DNA from: an uncultured Clostridia bacterium
GTDB lineage: Bacteria; Bacillota; Clostridia; Christensenellales; Borkfalkiaceae
Assembly (NCBI GenBank): GCA_944367535.1
Contig: CALVWQ010000012.1
Span: 1 to 51,479, forward strand
Reading direction: 5' to 3'
Length of the DNA stretch: 51,479 nucleotides
The notes under the pieces are model-generated. The model worked only from the letters and a program-made list of their open reading frames with translations, made no database searches and was not told the origin of the DNA. Positions 42,483 to 51,437 of this stretch are shown here, piece after piece. The position numbers were made by a program, and so were the translations under genes. Position 1 is the first letter of the stretch, and the number at the start of each line of letters is the position of its first letter.

Positions 42483-45077
42483 ATGAACACTCAAAAACTG
42501 ACCAAGAAAGCTTTGGAAGCTATAAATTCGGCGCAGAGCATCGCGCTCGAAAACCAAAACATGCAGATAATGCCCGAGCATCTTTTATATGCACTTGCCG
42601 ACCAGGAGGGCGGGCTCATCCCCCAACTTCTCAAAAGAAGCGGCGCGGATATCGACAGACTTATCGCCATGACCGACACGGCAATAAGCAAGATTCCGGC
42701 CGTTACGGGAAGCGGCAGAGAACCCGACAAAATTTACATCGCCCCGCTGACGGACAAAATATTGAATCAGGCGGAAAGGCTCGCAAACTCGATGAAGGAC
42801 GAATATATCTCGGTTGAGCACATAATGCTTGCCATTTTCGACAACGCGTCCGACGAAATAAAAAACATTTTCCGCGCACTCGGAATAACTAAACAGGGCT
42901 TTTTGGAGCAACTTAAAAAAGTCAAAACAGACAGAATCACGAGCGACGAACCCGAGAACACATACGATTCTCTTAACAAATACGGCTTCGACCTCGTTCA
43001 GCGTGCAAAGGAGCAGAAACTCGACCCCGTCATAGGCAGGGACAACGAGATTCGTAATGTTATAAGAATACTTTCGAGAAAATCGAAGAACAACCCCGTA
43101 CTCATAGGCGAACCGGGCGTCGGTAAAACCGCCATCGCCGAAGGGCTCGCGCAACGCATAGTGAGAGGAGACGTGCCCGAAGGTCTCAAAAACAAAACCG
43201 TATTTGCGCTGGACATGGGCTCGCTGATTGCGGGCGCGAAATTCCGCGGAGAATTCGAGGAAAGATTGAAAGCCGTACTTAACGAAATCAAAAAGAGCGA
43301 AGGCAGAATTATACTTTTCATCGACGAACTGCACACGATCGTCGGCGCGGGGAAATCGGACGGAGCGATGGACGCGGGAAACCTTTTAAAACCCATGCTC
43401 GCGCGAGGAGAGTTGCACTGTATCGGCGCGACCACTCTCGACGAATACAGAAAATATATAGAAAAAGACGCCGCGTTAGAAAGGCGTTTCCAACCCGTCA
43501 TGGTCGAAGAACCGACCGTCGAGGATACCATTTCCATACTGCGCGGCTTAAAGGAACGTTACGAAGTATTCCACGGCGTGCAGATACACGACCAGGCTCT
43601 TATTGCAGCCGCCACTCTTTCCAACAGATACATTTCGGACAGATTCCTGCCCGATAAGGCTATTGACCTCGTAGACGAAGCATGTGCCACAATAAGGACG
43701 GAGATTGATTCCATGCCGTCGGAAATGGACGACATAGCCAGAAAAATAATGCAACTCGAAATCGAGGAAATGGCACTCAAAAAAGAGACCGATACCCTGT
43801 CCGCAGAACGGCTTAAAGCGTTACAGAAAGAACTCGCGGAATTAAGGGATAAATTCAACGCCATGAAAGCGCAATGGGAGAACGAGAAATCGAGCATAAA
43901 CGTCGTGTCGGACACCAAAGCCGAAATAGAAAAAGTAAACGGAGAAATCGAGACGGCACAGCGTCAGGGCGATTACGAGCGCGCGGCAAAACTTAAATAC
44001 AGCCGTCTGCCCGAGTTACAGAAAAAACTCGAAGAAGCACAGAAAAACGGAGCGACCGCAAAGCATACGCTTTTACGCGATACTGTAACCGAAGAAGAAA
44101 TCGCGAGGGTCGTGTCACGCTGGACGGGAATACCTCTTGCGAAGCTCATGGAAGGCGAACGCGAAAAGATACTGCATTTAGACGATATACTTCATAAACG
44201 CGTAATCGGTCAGGACGAGGCTGTAACCAAAGTTTCGGAGGCTATTCTCCGCTCCCGCGCGGGCATTGCAGACCCCGACCGCCCGATAGGCTCGTTTTTG
44301 TTCCTCGGTCCCACAGGCGTAGGAAAAACCGAACTCGCGAAAGCGCTCGCAGAGAGCCTCTTCGACGACGAACACAACCTTATCCGTATCGACATGACCG
44401 AATATATGGAAAAATTCTCCGTGTCGAGACTTATAGGCGCGCCTCCCGGATACGTAGGTTACGACGAGGGCGGTCAGCTTACAGAAGCGGTGAGAAGAAA
44501 ACCTTATTCGGTAGTTTTATTCGACGAAATAGAAAAGGCGCACCCGGACGTATTCAATATACTCTTGCAGGTATTGGACGACGGCAGAATAACCGATTCT
44601 CAGGGACGTACCGTTGACTTTAAAAACACGATAATTATTCTCACTTCAAACCTCGGCTCATCTTATCTTCTCGACGGCATAGACGAAAAAGGCGAAATAA
44701 GCGAAGAAGCAAAAGCAAAAGTCTCGGAATTATTAAAACAGAGTTTCAGGCCTGAATTCCTGAACAGACTTGATGAAATCGTTTATTACAAACCTCTTAC
44801 CAAAGATAATATTTCCAAGATTATAGAACTCCTTATCGCCGATCTCAAAGACAGACTGAAAGATAAACAGTTAAAGCTGGAAATCACGCCTCAGGCTAAG
44901 GAACTCATAATCGAGAACGGCTACGACCCCGTATACGGCGCACGTCCGTTGAAGCGTTATCTGCAAAGCAAAATAGAGACAATGATAGCAAGAACCATTG
45001 TCGGATCCGACCTTAACGCCGGCGACACGATAGTAATAGAAAAATCGGGAGACGACTTTAAAGTGGAAATTAAATAA
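42483..45077 (+). CDS. clpB: ATP-dependent disaggregase ClpB
   Basis: 864-residue Hsp100 chaperone that with DnaK rescues aggregated proteins. It has two N-domain Clp repeats (residues 1-150), AAA+ domain 1 with [18 protein letters not shown], a coiled-coil middle domain (about 405-520), and AAA+ domain 2 with [18 protein letters not shown] and [13 protein letters not shown]. ClpP-interaction loops are not evident and the coiled middle domain marks ClpB rather than ClpC. Strong ribosome-binding site AAAGGAGG; 27 bases after the RHH gene. Confidence 0.96.
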   Translation: MNTQKLTKKALEAINSAQSIALENQNMQIMPEHLLYALADQEGGLIPQLLKRSGADIDRLIAMTDTAISKIPAVTGSGREPDKIYIAPLTDKILNQAERLANSMKDEYISVEHIMLAIFDNASDEIKNIFRALGITKQGFLEQLKKVKTDRITSDEPENTYDSLNKYGFDLVQRAKEQKLDPVIGRDNEIRNVIRILSRKSKNNPVLIGEPGVGKTAIAEGLAQRIVRGDVPEGLKNKTVFALDMGSLIAGAKFRGEFEERLKAVLNEIKKSEGRIILFIDELHTIVGAGKSDGAMDAGNLLKPMLARGELHCIGATTLDEYRKYIEKDAALERRFQPVMVEEPTVEDTISILRGLKERYEVFHGVQIHDQALIAAATLSNRYISDRFLPDKAIDLVDEACATIRTEIDSMPSEMDDIARKIMQLEIEEMALKKETDTLSAERLKALQKELAELRDKFNAMKAQWENEKSSINVVSDTKAEIEKVNGEIETAQRQGDYERAAKLKYSRLPELQKKLEEAQKNGATAKHTLLRDTVTEEEIARVVSRWTGIPLAKLMEGEREKILHLDDILHKRVIGQDEAVTKVSEAILRSRAGIADPDRPIGSFLFLGPTGVGKTELAKALAESLFDDEHNLIRIDMTEYMEKFSVSRLIGAPPGYVGYDEGGQLTEAVRRKPYSVVLFDEIEKAHPDVFNILLQVLDDGRITDSQGRTVDFKNTIIILTSNLGSSYLLDGIDEKGEISEEAKAKVSELLKQSFRPEFLNRLDEIVYYKPLTKDNISKIIELLIADLKDRLKDKQLKLEITPQAKELIIENGYDPVYGARPLKRYLQSKIETMIARTIVGSDLNAGDTIVIEKSGDDFKVEIK

Positions 45078-45115
45078 AATATAACTTAATATTTATTAAT
45101 TTTACGGACATAATT

Positions 45116-45155
45116 AAAAAGTCTGCAAACCCGCAGAGGGTTTGCAGACTTTTTT
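45116..45155. terminator. Bidirectional terminator between clpB and the surface protein gene
   Basis: GTCTGCAAACCC (45121-45132) and its exact inverse (45138-45149) form a 12-bp stem flanked by A5 and T6, so it can end transcripts from both sides. Confidence 0.85.
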
Positions 45156-45181
45156 ATATCGGCTTTAATTCAAATTACTGC

Positions 45182-45257
45182 AACGAGGTATGAACCTTCA
45201 ACTGCATAATTTAAACCTGAACGAGGTCTAAACCTTCAACTTCATAATTTAAACCTG
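45182..45257 (-). repeat. 38-bp imperfect tandem duplication at the gene end
   Basis: Copies at 45182-45219 and 45220-45257 differ at only a few positions. The period is not a multiple of three. The copy inside the gene gives GLNYEVEGLDLVQV-stop, the outer copy would encode GLNYAVEGSYLVAV in the shifted frame. Confidence 0.8.
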
Positions 45258-47817
45258 CGCCGCTTACTTTTGCTATTTTTCCTTCTGAGTCTTTTTCGAC
45301 GACAACTTCAATAGTGCAGTAATGATAATTGTTTCCGTCGTAATTGTTATGAATATACATTTCAAGATAATATGAAACGTTATCCACACCCACGGCAACC
45401 ACTCTTACGAGGAATTGTGCTCCGAGGAATTGTTCTCCGTTGAGTTCCATATTGAAGCACACTATACCGTCCGCTTTTGTCGGCACCCCCTCTTCGGACG
45501 GTATCCAGGACTTTAATGCGAGGCCATTTTCATCTTCAGTCATCAAGTAATATAACTCAGGATAATTTTCGCCCGTATTTATTTTAATAACATTTTCAAT
45601 CCCGGTATTTTTATAGGAGTATATTTTCGTGTCTTCTACCAGAATATATCCTTCATAAACTTTCGCAGAGTATTTTTTCGCGACATCATAATATGCATAT
45701 TCGAGATATTCACCTGACGGAAGAACCTGAATATCGAATCTGCAATTCTTACCTTCGTATACAAGCGTCAGAGTTTTATCTCCGACGGTGGCAAAATCTT
45801 CGTCCATGAGATTCGACAACATATCTTCGGTCAATATTATTAAATCGGAAGTGCCCCAATAGCTCTGATCCCCGAAATTTATCTCCTCGGAAAAATCTCC
45901 GCTCTTACCTGTCAGCATTTCTCTCACCGCGTCAGCGGATGTGCCCGCTTCTACTCTGAAAATGCCGTCAGAACAGCTTATCTCATATTGGAGATTATCG
46001 TCAGTATAGACAATTAAACTTACAGCAAAATATTCTTCCGGATTAAATTCGTTCTTAATAATACATTCATAAACCCCCGTTGCACAGGAATTATAATCAA
46101 ACGACAATTCCCCGTTTTTTACGTCATATAATTCGCGGATCGGACGGGTAAACATACAGTCAAGCTCGTTAATGCGATATTTTAGATAATAATCTTCCAA
46201 TGATACCGAACCGTTTCTGTTTATCTTAATATTTTCCGCATTATCATTTTCAAAGTAGACGCCTTCTTCCCTGCTGAAAAACAGACTCCCGTCCGAAAAC
46301 GAGGTATCGTAAATAGCAAAGACGGATACGCCTGTATTGCTTCCTTCATACTCTATAGAGGCAGAAAATTTATAATATTGTTCCCCGCTTTCGAGACCCT
46401 TAACGGCTTTATCTAACATGCTCGGTTCATAAGTTATCATGTCCTCGGTAAGCATTATATAATCGCTGGTATTATAGTAACTTACCTGAATGTATCTTTC
46501 GGTGAGATCAAACGCACCGCTTCCCGTCTCTTTATTTACTAAATAAAGAAGACCTCTTTCAATACTTATATCGCTTATACTCATATCGTTGGGATCAATG
46601 ACCAGTACCCAAACATCTTGCCTGTATCCATCATATTCGACGGTAAATGCGTATTCTCCCGCCTGTTGGTTGTTGAATTCGCCGATTATTGTCAGCTCCG
46701 AAAAATCTATATCGACTCTTTCTCCCGTATCATAGACTACAGAAACAACAGGATTTGACCCCAGATAACATTGTCCTTCGACGTAGATTTCTTTTATTTC
46801 TCTTTGCGAAGGATCTTTTACTTGTACCGTAACCGTTTTCTCAAAACCGTCATAGCGAACCGTGAAATTATATGTCGCGGCGACTTTATTATCGAATTTG
46901 CCGCTTACGATTGTCAGCTCCGAAAATTCTATCGTATTATTTGAGCCGTCGTTATATGAAACGCTTACATAAGGATATTCGTAGAGCATACACATATTAT
47001 CGACGTAAATATCCGTCGGTTCGACAAGCCCCTCGTAGACGGCAGAAATGGTATTCATTTCCCAAACGGCTTGGGTGGTAAATTCGCTCTGTCCCTCGCC
47101 TATTCTTTCGCCGTAAGAATTAATCCAGCACACAAAAGCGTGCCCGTCCTTTTCATCGGGCGCGGTAACGGTAAACTCCTGCCCTTCGCAATAAAGCCCG
47201 TAATCAAAACCGTCTTCGAGGGTGCCGCCGTTAACCGTAATATTTATATAATATGCGTCGGCAGGCCTTTCGGTATTATAATTGAAATATGTCTGCGCGC
47301 TCGCTCCGTAAGAAAGCATGGAATACAACATATTTATGAAATTACTGTCCGAACTGCCGCCGTTAATCATGTTGTAAGCATATTGAAGCACACTGTATTT
47401 TACCGGTTGACCGTAAACGGCAGAACCGTTGTCGTCATAATACGGCAAGACATATACGTCGTCCGTCATCTGCTTTGCGCTATACTTGTCAAACATAAAG
47501 ACAGGATATGAAATTCCGTTTATTTCCTGCTCGTTATAAACGGAGAGAGTAAAATCGGGATTATCCTCGGCGGTAAAAGCCGAAGGAAGGGTCTGCCATA
47601 CGAGAAGCCGAATGTTTTCCGTATCTTCTATTCCCGAACTTCCGACCGCAAAAAGCATATATACTTCGTTTTCGAATTTAAGATTCGCATATTCGACGGA
47701 AACGGTTTTCTGATTACCGTCCCCGGTCTCCGCGCTCACGCCGACAGCGGCGCCGATACAAAGCGCGCACATGAGCGAAAAAATACATATCAGCATTATT
47801 TTTGAAACTTTTTTCAT
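45211..47817 (-). CDS. Large secreted protein with Ig-like repeats
   Basis: 868 residues, starting at the ATG at 47817 after AAAGGGAGAAAG (a longer frame from 47850 abuts the upstream small gene). A Sec signal peptide (MKKVSKIMLICIFSLMCALC, cleavage near VSAE) leads to an N-terminal domain of unknown type ending in LSYGASAQTYFNYN. A repeat resembling the Listeria-Bacteroides type follows, then two bacterial Ig-like repeats (ELTIVSGKFDNKVAATYNFT and ELTIIGEFNNQQAGEYAFTV), and further beta-rich segments. No LPxTG anchor, transmembrane tail or enzyme motif is seen. Probably a surface or adhesive protein. The C-terminus has been altered by a 38-bp duplication. Confidence 0.85.
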   Translation of the reverse strand: MKKVSKIMLICIFSLMCALCIGAAVGVSAETGDGNQKTVSVEYANLKFENEVYMLFAVGSSGIEDTENIRLLVWQTLPSAFTAEDNPDFTLSVYNEQEINGISYPVFMFDKYSAKQMTDDVYVLPYYDDNGSAVYGQPVKYSVLQYAYNMINGGSSDSNFINMLYSMLSYGASAQTYFNYNTERPADAYYINITVNGGTLEDGFDYGLYCEGQEFTVTAPDEKDGHAFVCWINSYGERIGEGQSEFTTQAVWEMNTISAVYEGLVEPTDIYVDNMCMLYEYPYVSVSYNDGSNNTIEFSELTIVSGKFDNKVAATYNFTVRYDGFEKTVTVQVKDPSQREIKEIYVEGQCYLGSNPVVSVVYDTGERVDIDFSELTIIGEFNNQQAGEYAFTVEYDGYRQDVWVLVIDPNDMSISDISIERGLLYLVNKETGSGAFDLTERYIQVSYYNTSDYIMLTEDMITYEPSMLDKAVKGLESGEQYYKFSASIEYEGSNTGVSVFAIYDTSFSDGSLFFSREEGVYFENDNAENIKINRNGSVSLEDYYLKYRINELDCMFTRPIRELYDVKNGELSFDYNSCATGVYECIIKNEFNPEEYFAVSLIVYTDDNLQYEISCSDGIFRVEAGTSADAVREMLTGKSGDFSEEINFGDQSYWGTSDLIILTEDMLSNLMDEDFATVGDKTLTLVYEGKNCRFDIQVLPSGEYLEYAYYDVAKKYSAKVYEGYILVEDTKIYSYKNTGIENVIKINTGENYPELYYLMTEDENGLALKSWIPSEEGVPTKADGIVCFNMELNGEQFLGAQFLVRVVAVGVDNVSYYLEMYIHNNYDGNNYHYCTIEVVVEKDSEGKIAKVSGAGLNYEVEGLDLVQV

Positions 47818-47850
47818 AATCTTTCTCCCTTTTCCGATTTGGTCTTTCAA

Positions 47851-47979
47851 TCAGATTTTGTCCCATTCGCCCTGATTGTCCGTATCGTCGCTGCCGAGCG
47901 GCGAAGCCAAGACCGCGTCCTCTGCCGCAAAAAAGACAGTTTCCGCAAAAACCCTCTCATAACTTTTCTTTCCCTGCAT
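47851..47979 (-). CDS. Small ORF (42 residues) in the leader of the surface protein gene
   Basis: ATG at 47979 preceded by the strong ribosome-binding site AAGGAGGGT. The 42-residue product reads MQGKKSYERVFAETVF... and ends GSDDTDNQGEWDKI. It has a basic start, an AEDAVLAS centre and an acidic tail, with no signal peptide. The pattern resembles short uncharacterised proteins I associate with leaders of secreted-protein genes in Clostridia, but I cannot confirm the family. It lies 33 bases before the large secreted protein gene and downstream of the two-hairpin element. It is too short for the usual gene callers. Confidence 0.7.
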   Translation of the reverse strand: MQGKKSYERVFAETVFFAAEDAVLASPLGSDDTDNQGEWDKI

Positions 47980-48013
47980 AAAACTTTACCCTCCTTCAAA
48001 AACCTCATTCCGT

Positions 48014-48073
48014 ATGCCGATAAGACTTATCAGTCATCAGATGCAAATCTGATGACTAAGGGTATACCCTTAG
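48014..48073 (-). promoter_or_regulatory. Two-hairpin leader element, copy 2
   Basis: Transcript order: hairpin CUAAGGG-UAUA-CCCUUAG (48056-48073), hairpin with 9-bp arms and UUGC loop (48034-48055), nine bases, then CTTATCGGCAT (48014-48024). Lengths equal copy 1 exactly. It follows a consensus promoter and precedes the 42-residue ORF by 34 bases. No T-run follows either hairpin, so it is not a simple terminator. The gap 47980-48301 otherwise holds the promoter and the terminator of the next gene. Confidence 0.7.
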
Positions 48074-48110
48074 CGAAACATTCGTTATTCAGTTTTCTTT
48101 GAATAATTAT

Positions 48111-48139
48111 ATTATATAATAATATTATCTGCGCGTCAA
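48111..48139 (-). promoter_or_regulatory. Promoter of the small ORF/surface protein operon
   Basis: Minus-strand TTGACG (48134-48139), 17-base spacer, TATAAT (48111-48116). It reads directly into the two-hairpin element. Confidence 0.8.
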
Positions 48140-48202
48140 GCGTAGAATTATTATTTCCTTACAAATTTTAATTGATAGTACTATTCTAAAAAAGCATGAA
48201 AA

Positions 48203-48243
48203 ATCCCCCGCTTGCAGGCAAATTCACACCTTAAACGGGGGAT
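48203..48243 (-). terminator. Terminator of the SPT-like gene
   Basis: In the minus direction ATCCCCCG and CGGGGGAT close a stem with a 25-nt loop, followed by TTTTCATGCTTTTTT. Confidence 0.8.
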
Positions 48244-48301
48244 GATTAAAATGAATAAAAATAAAAACATTCATCGACAAACTGAATATTTTTAAGCTGT
48301 A

Positions 48302-49495
48302 TCAGTCGGTGATATCCTTTACCTCGTCGAGTACTTCTCTTATTTTGACGATAGCCCTGTCCATCTGCTCCTCGGTATGAGTTGCCATATAACTGGTGCG
48401 GAGCAGGCTCTGACCTTCGGGAACTGCGGGAGACACCGTTGAGTTGACGTATACTCCTTTTTCGAAAAGTTTCTGACATGCGGTAAATGTTCTTATGTTT
48501 GTATATGTATAAATGGGAATTATAGGCGTCGCTTCTCCGCTGTCCATAATGGGAACGCCCGCCTCTTTAAGACCTTTGCGCATATATGTGCTTATATCTT
48601 TAAGCCTTTTGACGCGCTCGGGTTCGTTCCGTAGTATTTTAAGCGCGGCGCGCGCACAGGCTACCGACGCAGGGGTTATGCTCGCGCTGAATATAAAGGG
48701 GCGCGAAGTGTGGCGTACATACTCGCACACCTCCTTATCCGCCGCCATATACCCGCCGAGACTCGCGAGAGATTTGGAAAAAGTACCCATGTAAATATCC
48801 ACTTCTTTTTCAAGTCCGAAATGTTCTGGAGTGCCCTTCCCCTTCGCGCCGAGAACGCCAAGCCCGTGCGAATCGTCGACCATGACCCTCGCGCCGTATT
48901 TCTTGGCGAGTTTAACAATTTCGGGAAGTTTACATATATCCCCGCCCATGGAGAACACGCCGTCGGTAACAATCAGAATACCCGCGCTGTCGGGTACGGT
49001 CGAGAGTTGATATTCGAGGTCCTGCATATCCGAATGTCTGTAACGGAGCATGCGCGCAAACGAAAGTCTTGCCGCATCATAAATGCTCGCGTGGTTTTCC
49101 TTATCGCAGATTATATAATCCGACCTGCCCGCAATCGCCGATATTATGCCGAGATTGCTCTGAAACCCCGTCGAGAACGTAACGGCGCTCTCGGTGCCGA
49201 GAAAGTCGGCGAGTTCTTCTTCCAAGGCGACGTGAGTAGTAAGCGTACCGTTAAGAAAACGGCTGCCCGAACAGCCCGAACCGAATTCCCGCAGCGCGTC
49301 AATCCCCGCCGCCACGACGTCGGGATGCGATGTCAGACCCAGATAGTTATTAGAACCTATCATGATTATATCTTTGCCTTCCATTACGACTTCGGGACCC
49401 TGACGCGTTTCGAGTTTATGAAAATAGGGATATATGCCCGCTTCTTTTATCTTCTGTACGTAATCGTATTTTCTGCACTTATTGAATAAATCCAT
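48302..49495 (-). CDS. Alpha-oxoamine synthase family PLP enzyme, serine palmitoyltransferase-like
   Basis: 397-residue fold-type I PLP enzyme that joins an acyl-CoA (or acyl-ACP) to an amino acid. It has GSNNYLGLTSHPDV, FGSGCSGSRFLNGTL, VDDSHGLGVLG and the PLP lysine in GTFSKSLASLGGYM. TFSKS-x-ASLGG is the form I associate with serine palmitoyltransferases. Glycine acetyltransferase (Kbl) and BioF usually read T-L-G-K-A. Kbl remains possible. The start codon lies inside a 14-bp perfect inverted repeat with the ribosome-binding site in its loop. Confidence 0.75.
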   Translation of the reverse strand: MDLFNKCRKYDYVQKIKEAGIYPYFHKLETRQGPEVVMEGKDIIMIGSNNYLGLTSHPDVVAAGIDALREFGSGCSGSRFLNGTLTTHVALEEELADFLGTESAVTFSTGFQSNLGIISAIAGRSDYIICDKENHASIYDAARLSFARMLRYRHSDMQDLEYQLSTVPDSAGILIVTDGVFSMGGDICKLPEIVKLAKKYGARVMVDDSHGLGVLGAKGKGTPEHFGLEKEVDIYMGTFSKSLASLGGYMAADKEVCEYVRHTSRPFIFSASITPASVACARAALKILRNEPERVKRLKDISTYMRKGLKEAGVPIMDSGEATPIIPIYTYTNIRTFTACQKLFEKGVYVNSTVSPAVPEGQSLLRTSYMATHTEEQMDRAIVKIREVLDEVKDITD

Positions 49496-49525
49496 AACTC
49501 CTCCTGTTAGGGTTATGGATTTATT
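49485..49525 (-). promoter_or_regulatory. Inverted repeat covering the start codon of the SPT-like gene
   Basis: Arms AATAAATCCATAAC (49485-49498 as written on +) and its exact inverse (49512-49525) flank a 13-base loop that carries the AGGAGGA ribosome-binding site. The ATG is within one arm. The other arm overlaps the -10 box. Confidence 0.75.
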
Positions 49526-49551
49526 ATATACTTATAACAATCAAAAGGCAA
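49523..49551 (-). promoter_or_regulatory. Promoter of the SPT-like gene
   Basis: Minus-strand TTGCCT (49546-49551), 17-base spacer, TATAAT (49523-49528). A transcript from here would contain only the last few bases of the upstream repeat arm. Confidence 0.6.
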
Positions 49552-49564
49552 ACAAAATCACGCT

Positions 49565-50269
49565 TTATCGTTCTGTTGCTTTGTTATTTTTTCTCCTGCC
49601 GAAATATCTGAGTGCGGTATTTTTTTCCGTGCCGCCGTATAGCGCGCTGCGGAGACTGAGGTTTTCGAGTTCCAAAGCCGCTATTCTGTTTTTAAGATAT
49701 TCGTTTTCCTTTTTTTCCTTTGCGGCGATTTTATTGACGAGATTGTTTATTTCCGTTTTAAGTCGGCAGAACTGCGTTTCGGAAATACTGCCCTTTACGA
49801 CTTGCATATCCGTGCGCTTTTTCTCCGCCATTTCCCCTATACCCATTTCTTCGGCTATTTTATACACAGCGGCGGGATTGTTCTTCATGACGCCGCGGAA
49901 TTTATTCTGAAATCGGAGTGCCTTTTTACCGTCCCCCGCGGCGAGTTCCATTATCACGCTTCTGACCGACCTGCCTTCTTTCTTGCCTGCGAGAACCTGT
50001 CTTATAAGTTCTTCTTCCTCGTCTTTATGGAAGGCGGTGATTTTACTTATCTCGGGAATTTTCCCGTCGAGATATTTATCGCGGAATTCCGCGTCGCTTA
50101 CGGCACGACGCGCTATCGCGTAATAAAGATTGCGCACCGTCCCGCGAGATTTACCCGAAACTTCCGCATATCTGTCGAAAACCTCGGTCAGTGACTGACG
50201 TTTTCGCTCCTTGATAAAACGCGCGAGACCGAGAACGTCCTTTTCTTTATAACCGTATAATTTTTCCAT
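49565..50269 (-). CDS. Hypothetical protein with HTH-like N-terminus and coiled-coil C-terminus
   Basis: 234 residues, not recognised with certainty. The N-terminal 60 residues (LTEVFDRYAEVSGKSRGTVR) look like a helical, possibly Myb/HTH-type DNA-binding unit. Residues 165-215 are charged heptad-like helices (ETQFCRLKTEINNLVNKIAA, then KENEYLKNRIAALELEN), suggesting dimerisation. The C-terminal tail is basic. This layout resembles prespore-type or chromatin-type regulators in Bacillota. Good ribosome-binding site (AAGGAG). It is transcribed towards the SPT-like gene and divergent from the next hypothetical protein. Confidence 0.6.
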   Translation of the reverse strand: MEKLYGYKEKDVLGLARFIKERKRQSLTEVFDRYAEVSGKSRGTVRNLYYAIARRAVSDAEFRDKYLDGKIPEISKITAFHKDEEEELIRQVLAGKKEGRSVRSVIMELAAGDGKKALRFQNKFRGVMKNNPAAVYKIAEEMGIGEMAEKKRTDMQVVKGSISETQFCRLKTEINNLVNKIAAKEKKENEYLKNRIAALELENLSLRSALYGGTEKNTALRYFGRRKNNKATER

Positions 50270-50344
50270 AAATTACTCCTTGACAATATTTATTTACACG
50301 GTTATTGACATAATACAGTAAAATTATACATACTTTTTTATATA

Positions 50345-51295
50345 ATGTATTTTTATTTTTCGAGCGACTATCCCGCCGCTCTTAAATTCAACGGGATATA
50401 TTTCGGAATGATCAAAGACACGGTAAAGTCCTGCAATTTCGAGTCTGAAAAGGTTCCGCTTGTAGAGGTCCTGCCGCTGAACGCGGAGGGCGCGTTCTCC
50501 TTTGCGTTTATTCCCGACGGGAATTTCCTCGGCGCGCCTCCGGAAAACGTGAGCGTTACGGACCTTAAAGGCGGATTTCTAATAAAGCTCACGAGGAATT
50601 TCGGAAAAAGCGAATTTTCAATCATTGCGCAGGAAAAATACCGCGACCTAATAGTTACCGTATTCAATGAAAACGGGGTCAAATTATCGCTTGAAAAGTC
50701 CGATGATTTTTACGCGGAAACACTGGGATACGGCGTATATTCGGCGAAGTTCGAGCGGTTTTTCCTGCAAAACGGCGAGTTTATTGCAGTAATGACGGAA
50801 ACCGCCGAAAAAACGCTTAATGTTTACGGTATTACGGGCAAAATAAAAAAAGTACTCGAAATTCCCGTTAGCGAATACTCGGCGGCAAACGGTTTTTCTA
50901 CTACACAGAGTTTCAAAGACATGGCAAAACACAAGGTAACGATAAACTGGGAATATTCGGGAGAAAGTTTCAAAGAGGCTTCGCACACGGTAACGCACGG
51001 CGACAATTACGATGTCGAAAAACTGCCCGACCAACTCCTTCCTTACGCATTTTTGGAAGAATTCATGTGCGGCGGCGATACCGAATGGTTCCTCGGCGGA
51101 AACGTAAAAGAAAAATCAGGCATGCTCAAAAATTATCTCGGAAACTATATAGGCGTCATGCCCCCGCCGAGATTCAGGGCGGAAAACGAGATAGGACTTA
51201 TTTACTCAAAGAGCGCGCATCTTTATGAAGTAAAATACGTTACGTTTCAGTTTGAAAACCGCAAAATAACAAACCTCAAACTTTCGGAAAAGTAA
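50345..51295 (+). CDS. Hypothetical protein
   Basis: 316 residues, not recognised. It opens YFSSDYPAALKFNGIYFGM and looks like an all-beta N-terminal half followed by an alpha/beta C-terminal region with LEEFMCGGDTEWFLGGN. No signal peptide, membrane span or catalytic motif is evident. No Shine-Dalgarno sequence precedes the ATG; the upstream 75 bases are AT-rich with TTGACA and TATACA boxes in poor spacing. It may share a divergent promoter region with the coiled-coil protein gene. Confidence 0.6.
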   Translation: MYFYFSSDYPAALKFNGIYFGMIKDTVKSCNFESEKVPLVEVLPLNAEGAFSFAFIPDGNFLGAPPENVSVTDLKGGFLIKLTRNFGKSEFSIIAQEKYRDLIVTVFNENGVKLSLEKSDDFYAETLGYGVYSAKFERFFLQNGEFIAVMTETAEKTLNVYGITGKIKKVLEIPVSEYSAANGFSTTQSFKDMAKHKVTINWEYSGESFKEASHTVTHGDNYDVEKLPDQLLPYAFLEEFMCGGDTEWFLGGNVKEKSGMLKNYLGNYIGVMPPPRFRAENEIGLIYSKSAHLYEVKYVTFQFENRKITNLKLSEK

Positions 51296-51413
51296 AAACC
51301 GCGACATCACGCAATCTCCGACGTTTATATCACCGAATATATGAAGATTTCGTAAAAGGCGCGAAATTTAAAAAATTTTTTCATATATTATTGCGTATCT
51401 TAAAAATAAATAT

Positions 51414-51437
51414 CCACCAGCCTAGCTGGTGGTTTTT
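51414..51437. terminator. Hairpin CCACCAG/CTGGTGG with T-run, possibly a mobile-element end
   Basis: A 7-bp stem with CCTAG loop (51414-51432) followed by TTTTTCTTTTT. It can terminate the preceding gene. A second small hairpin GGGC-AATTA-GCCC follows near 51449-51461. Such paired hairpins are also seen at ends of IS200/IS605-type elements, but no transposase is inside the window. Confidence 0.5.
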
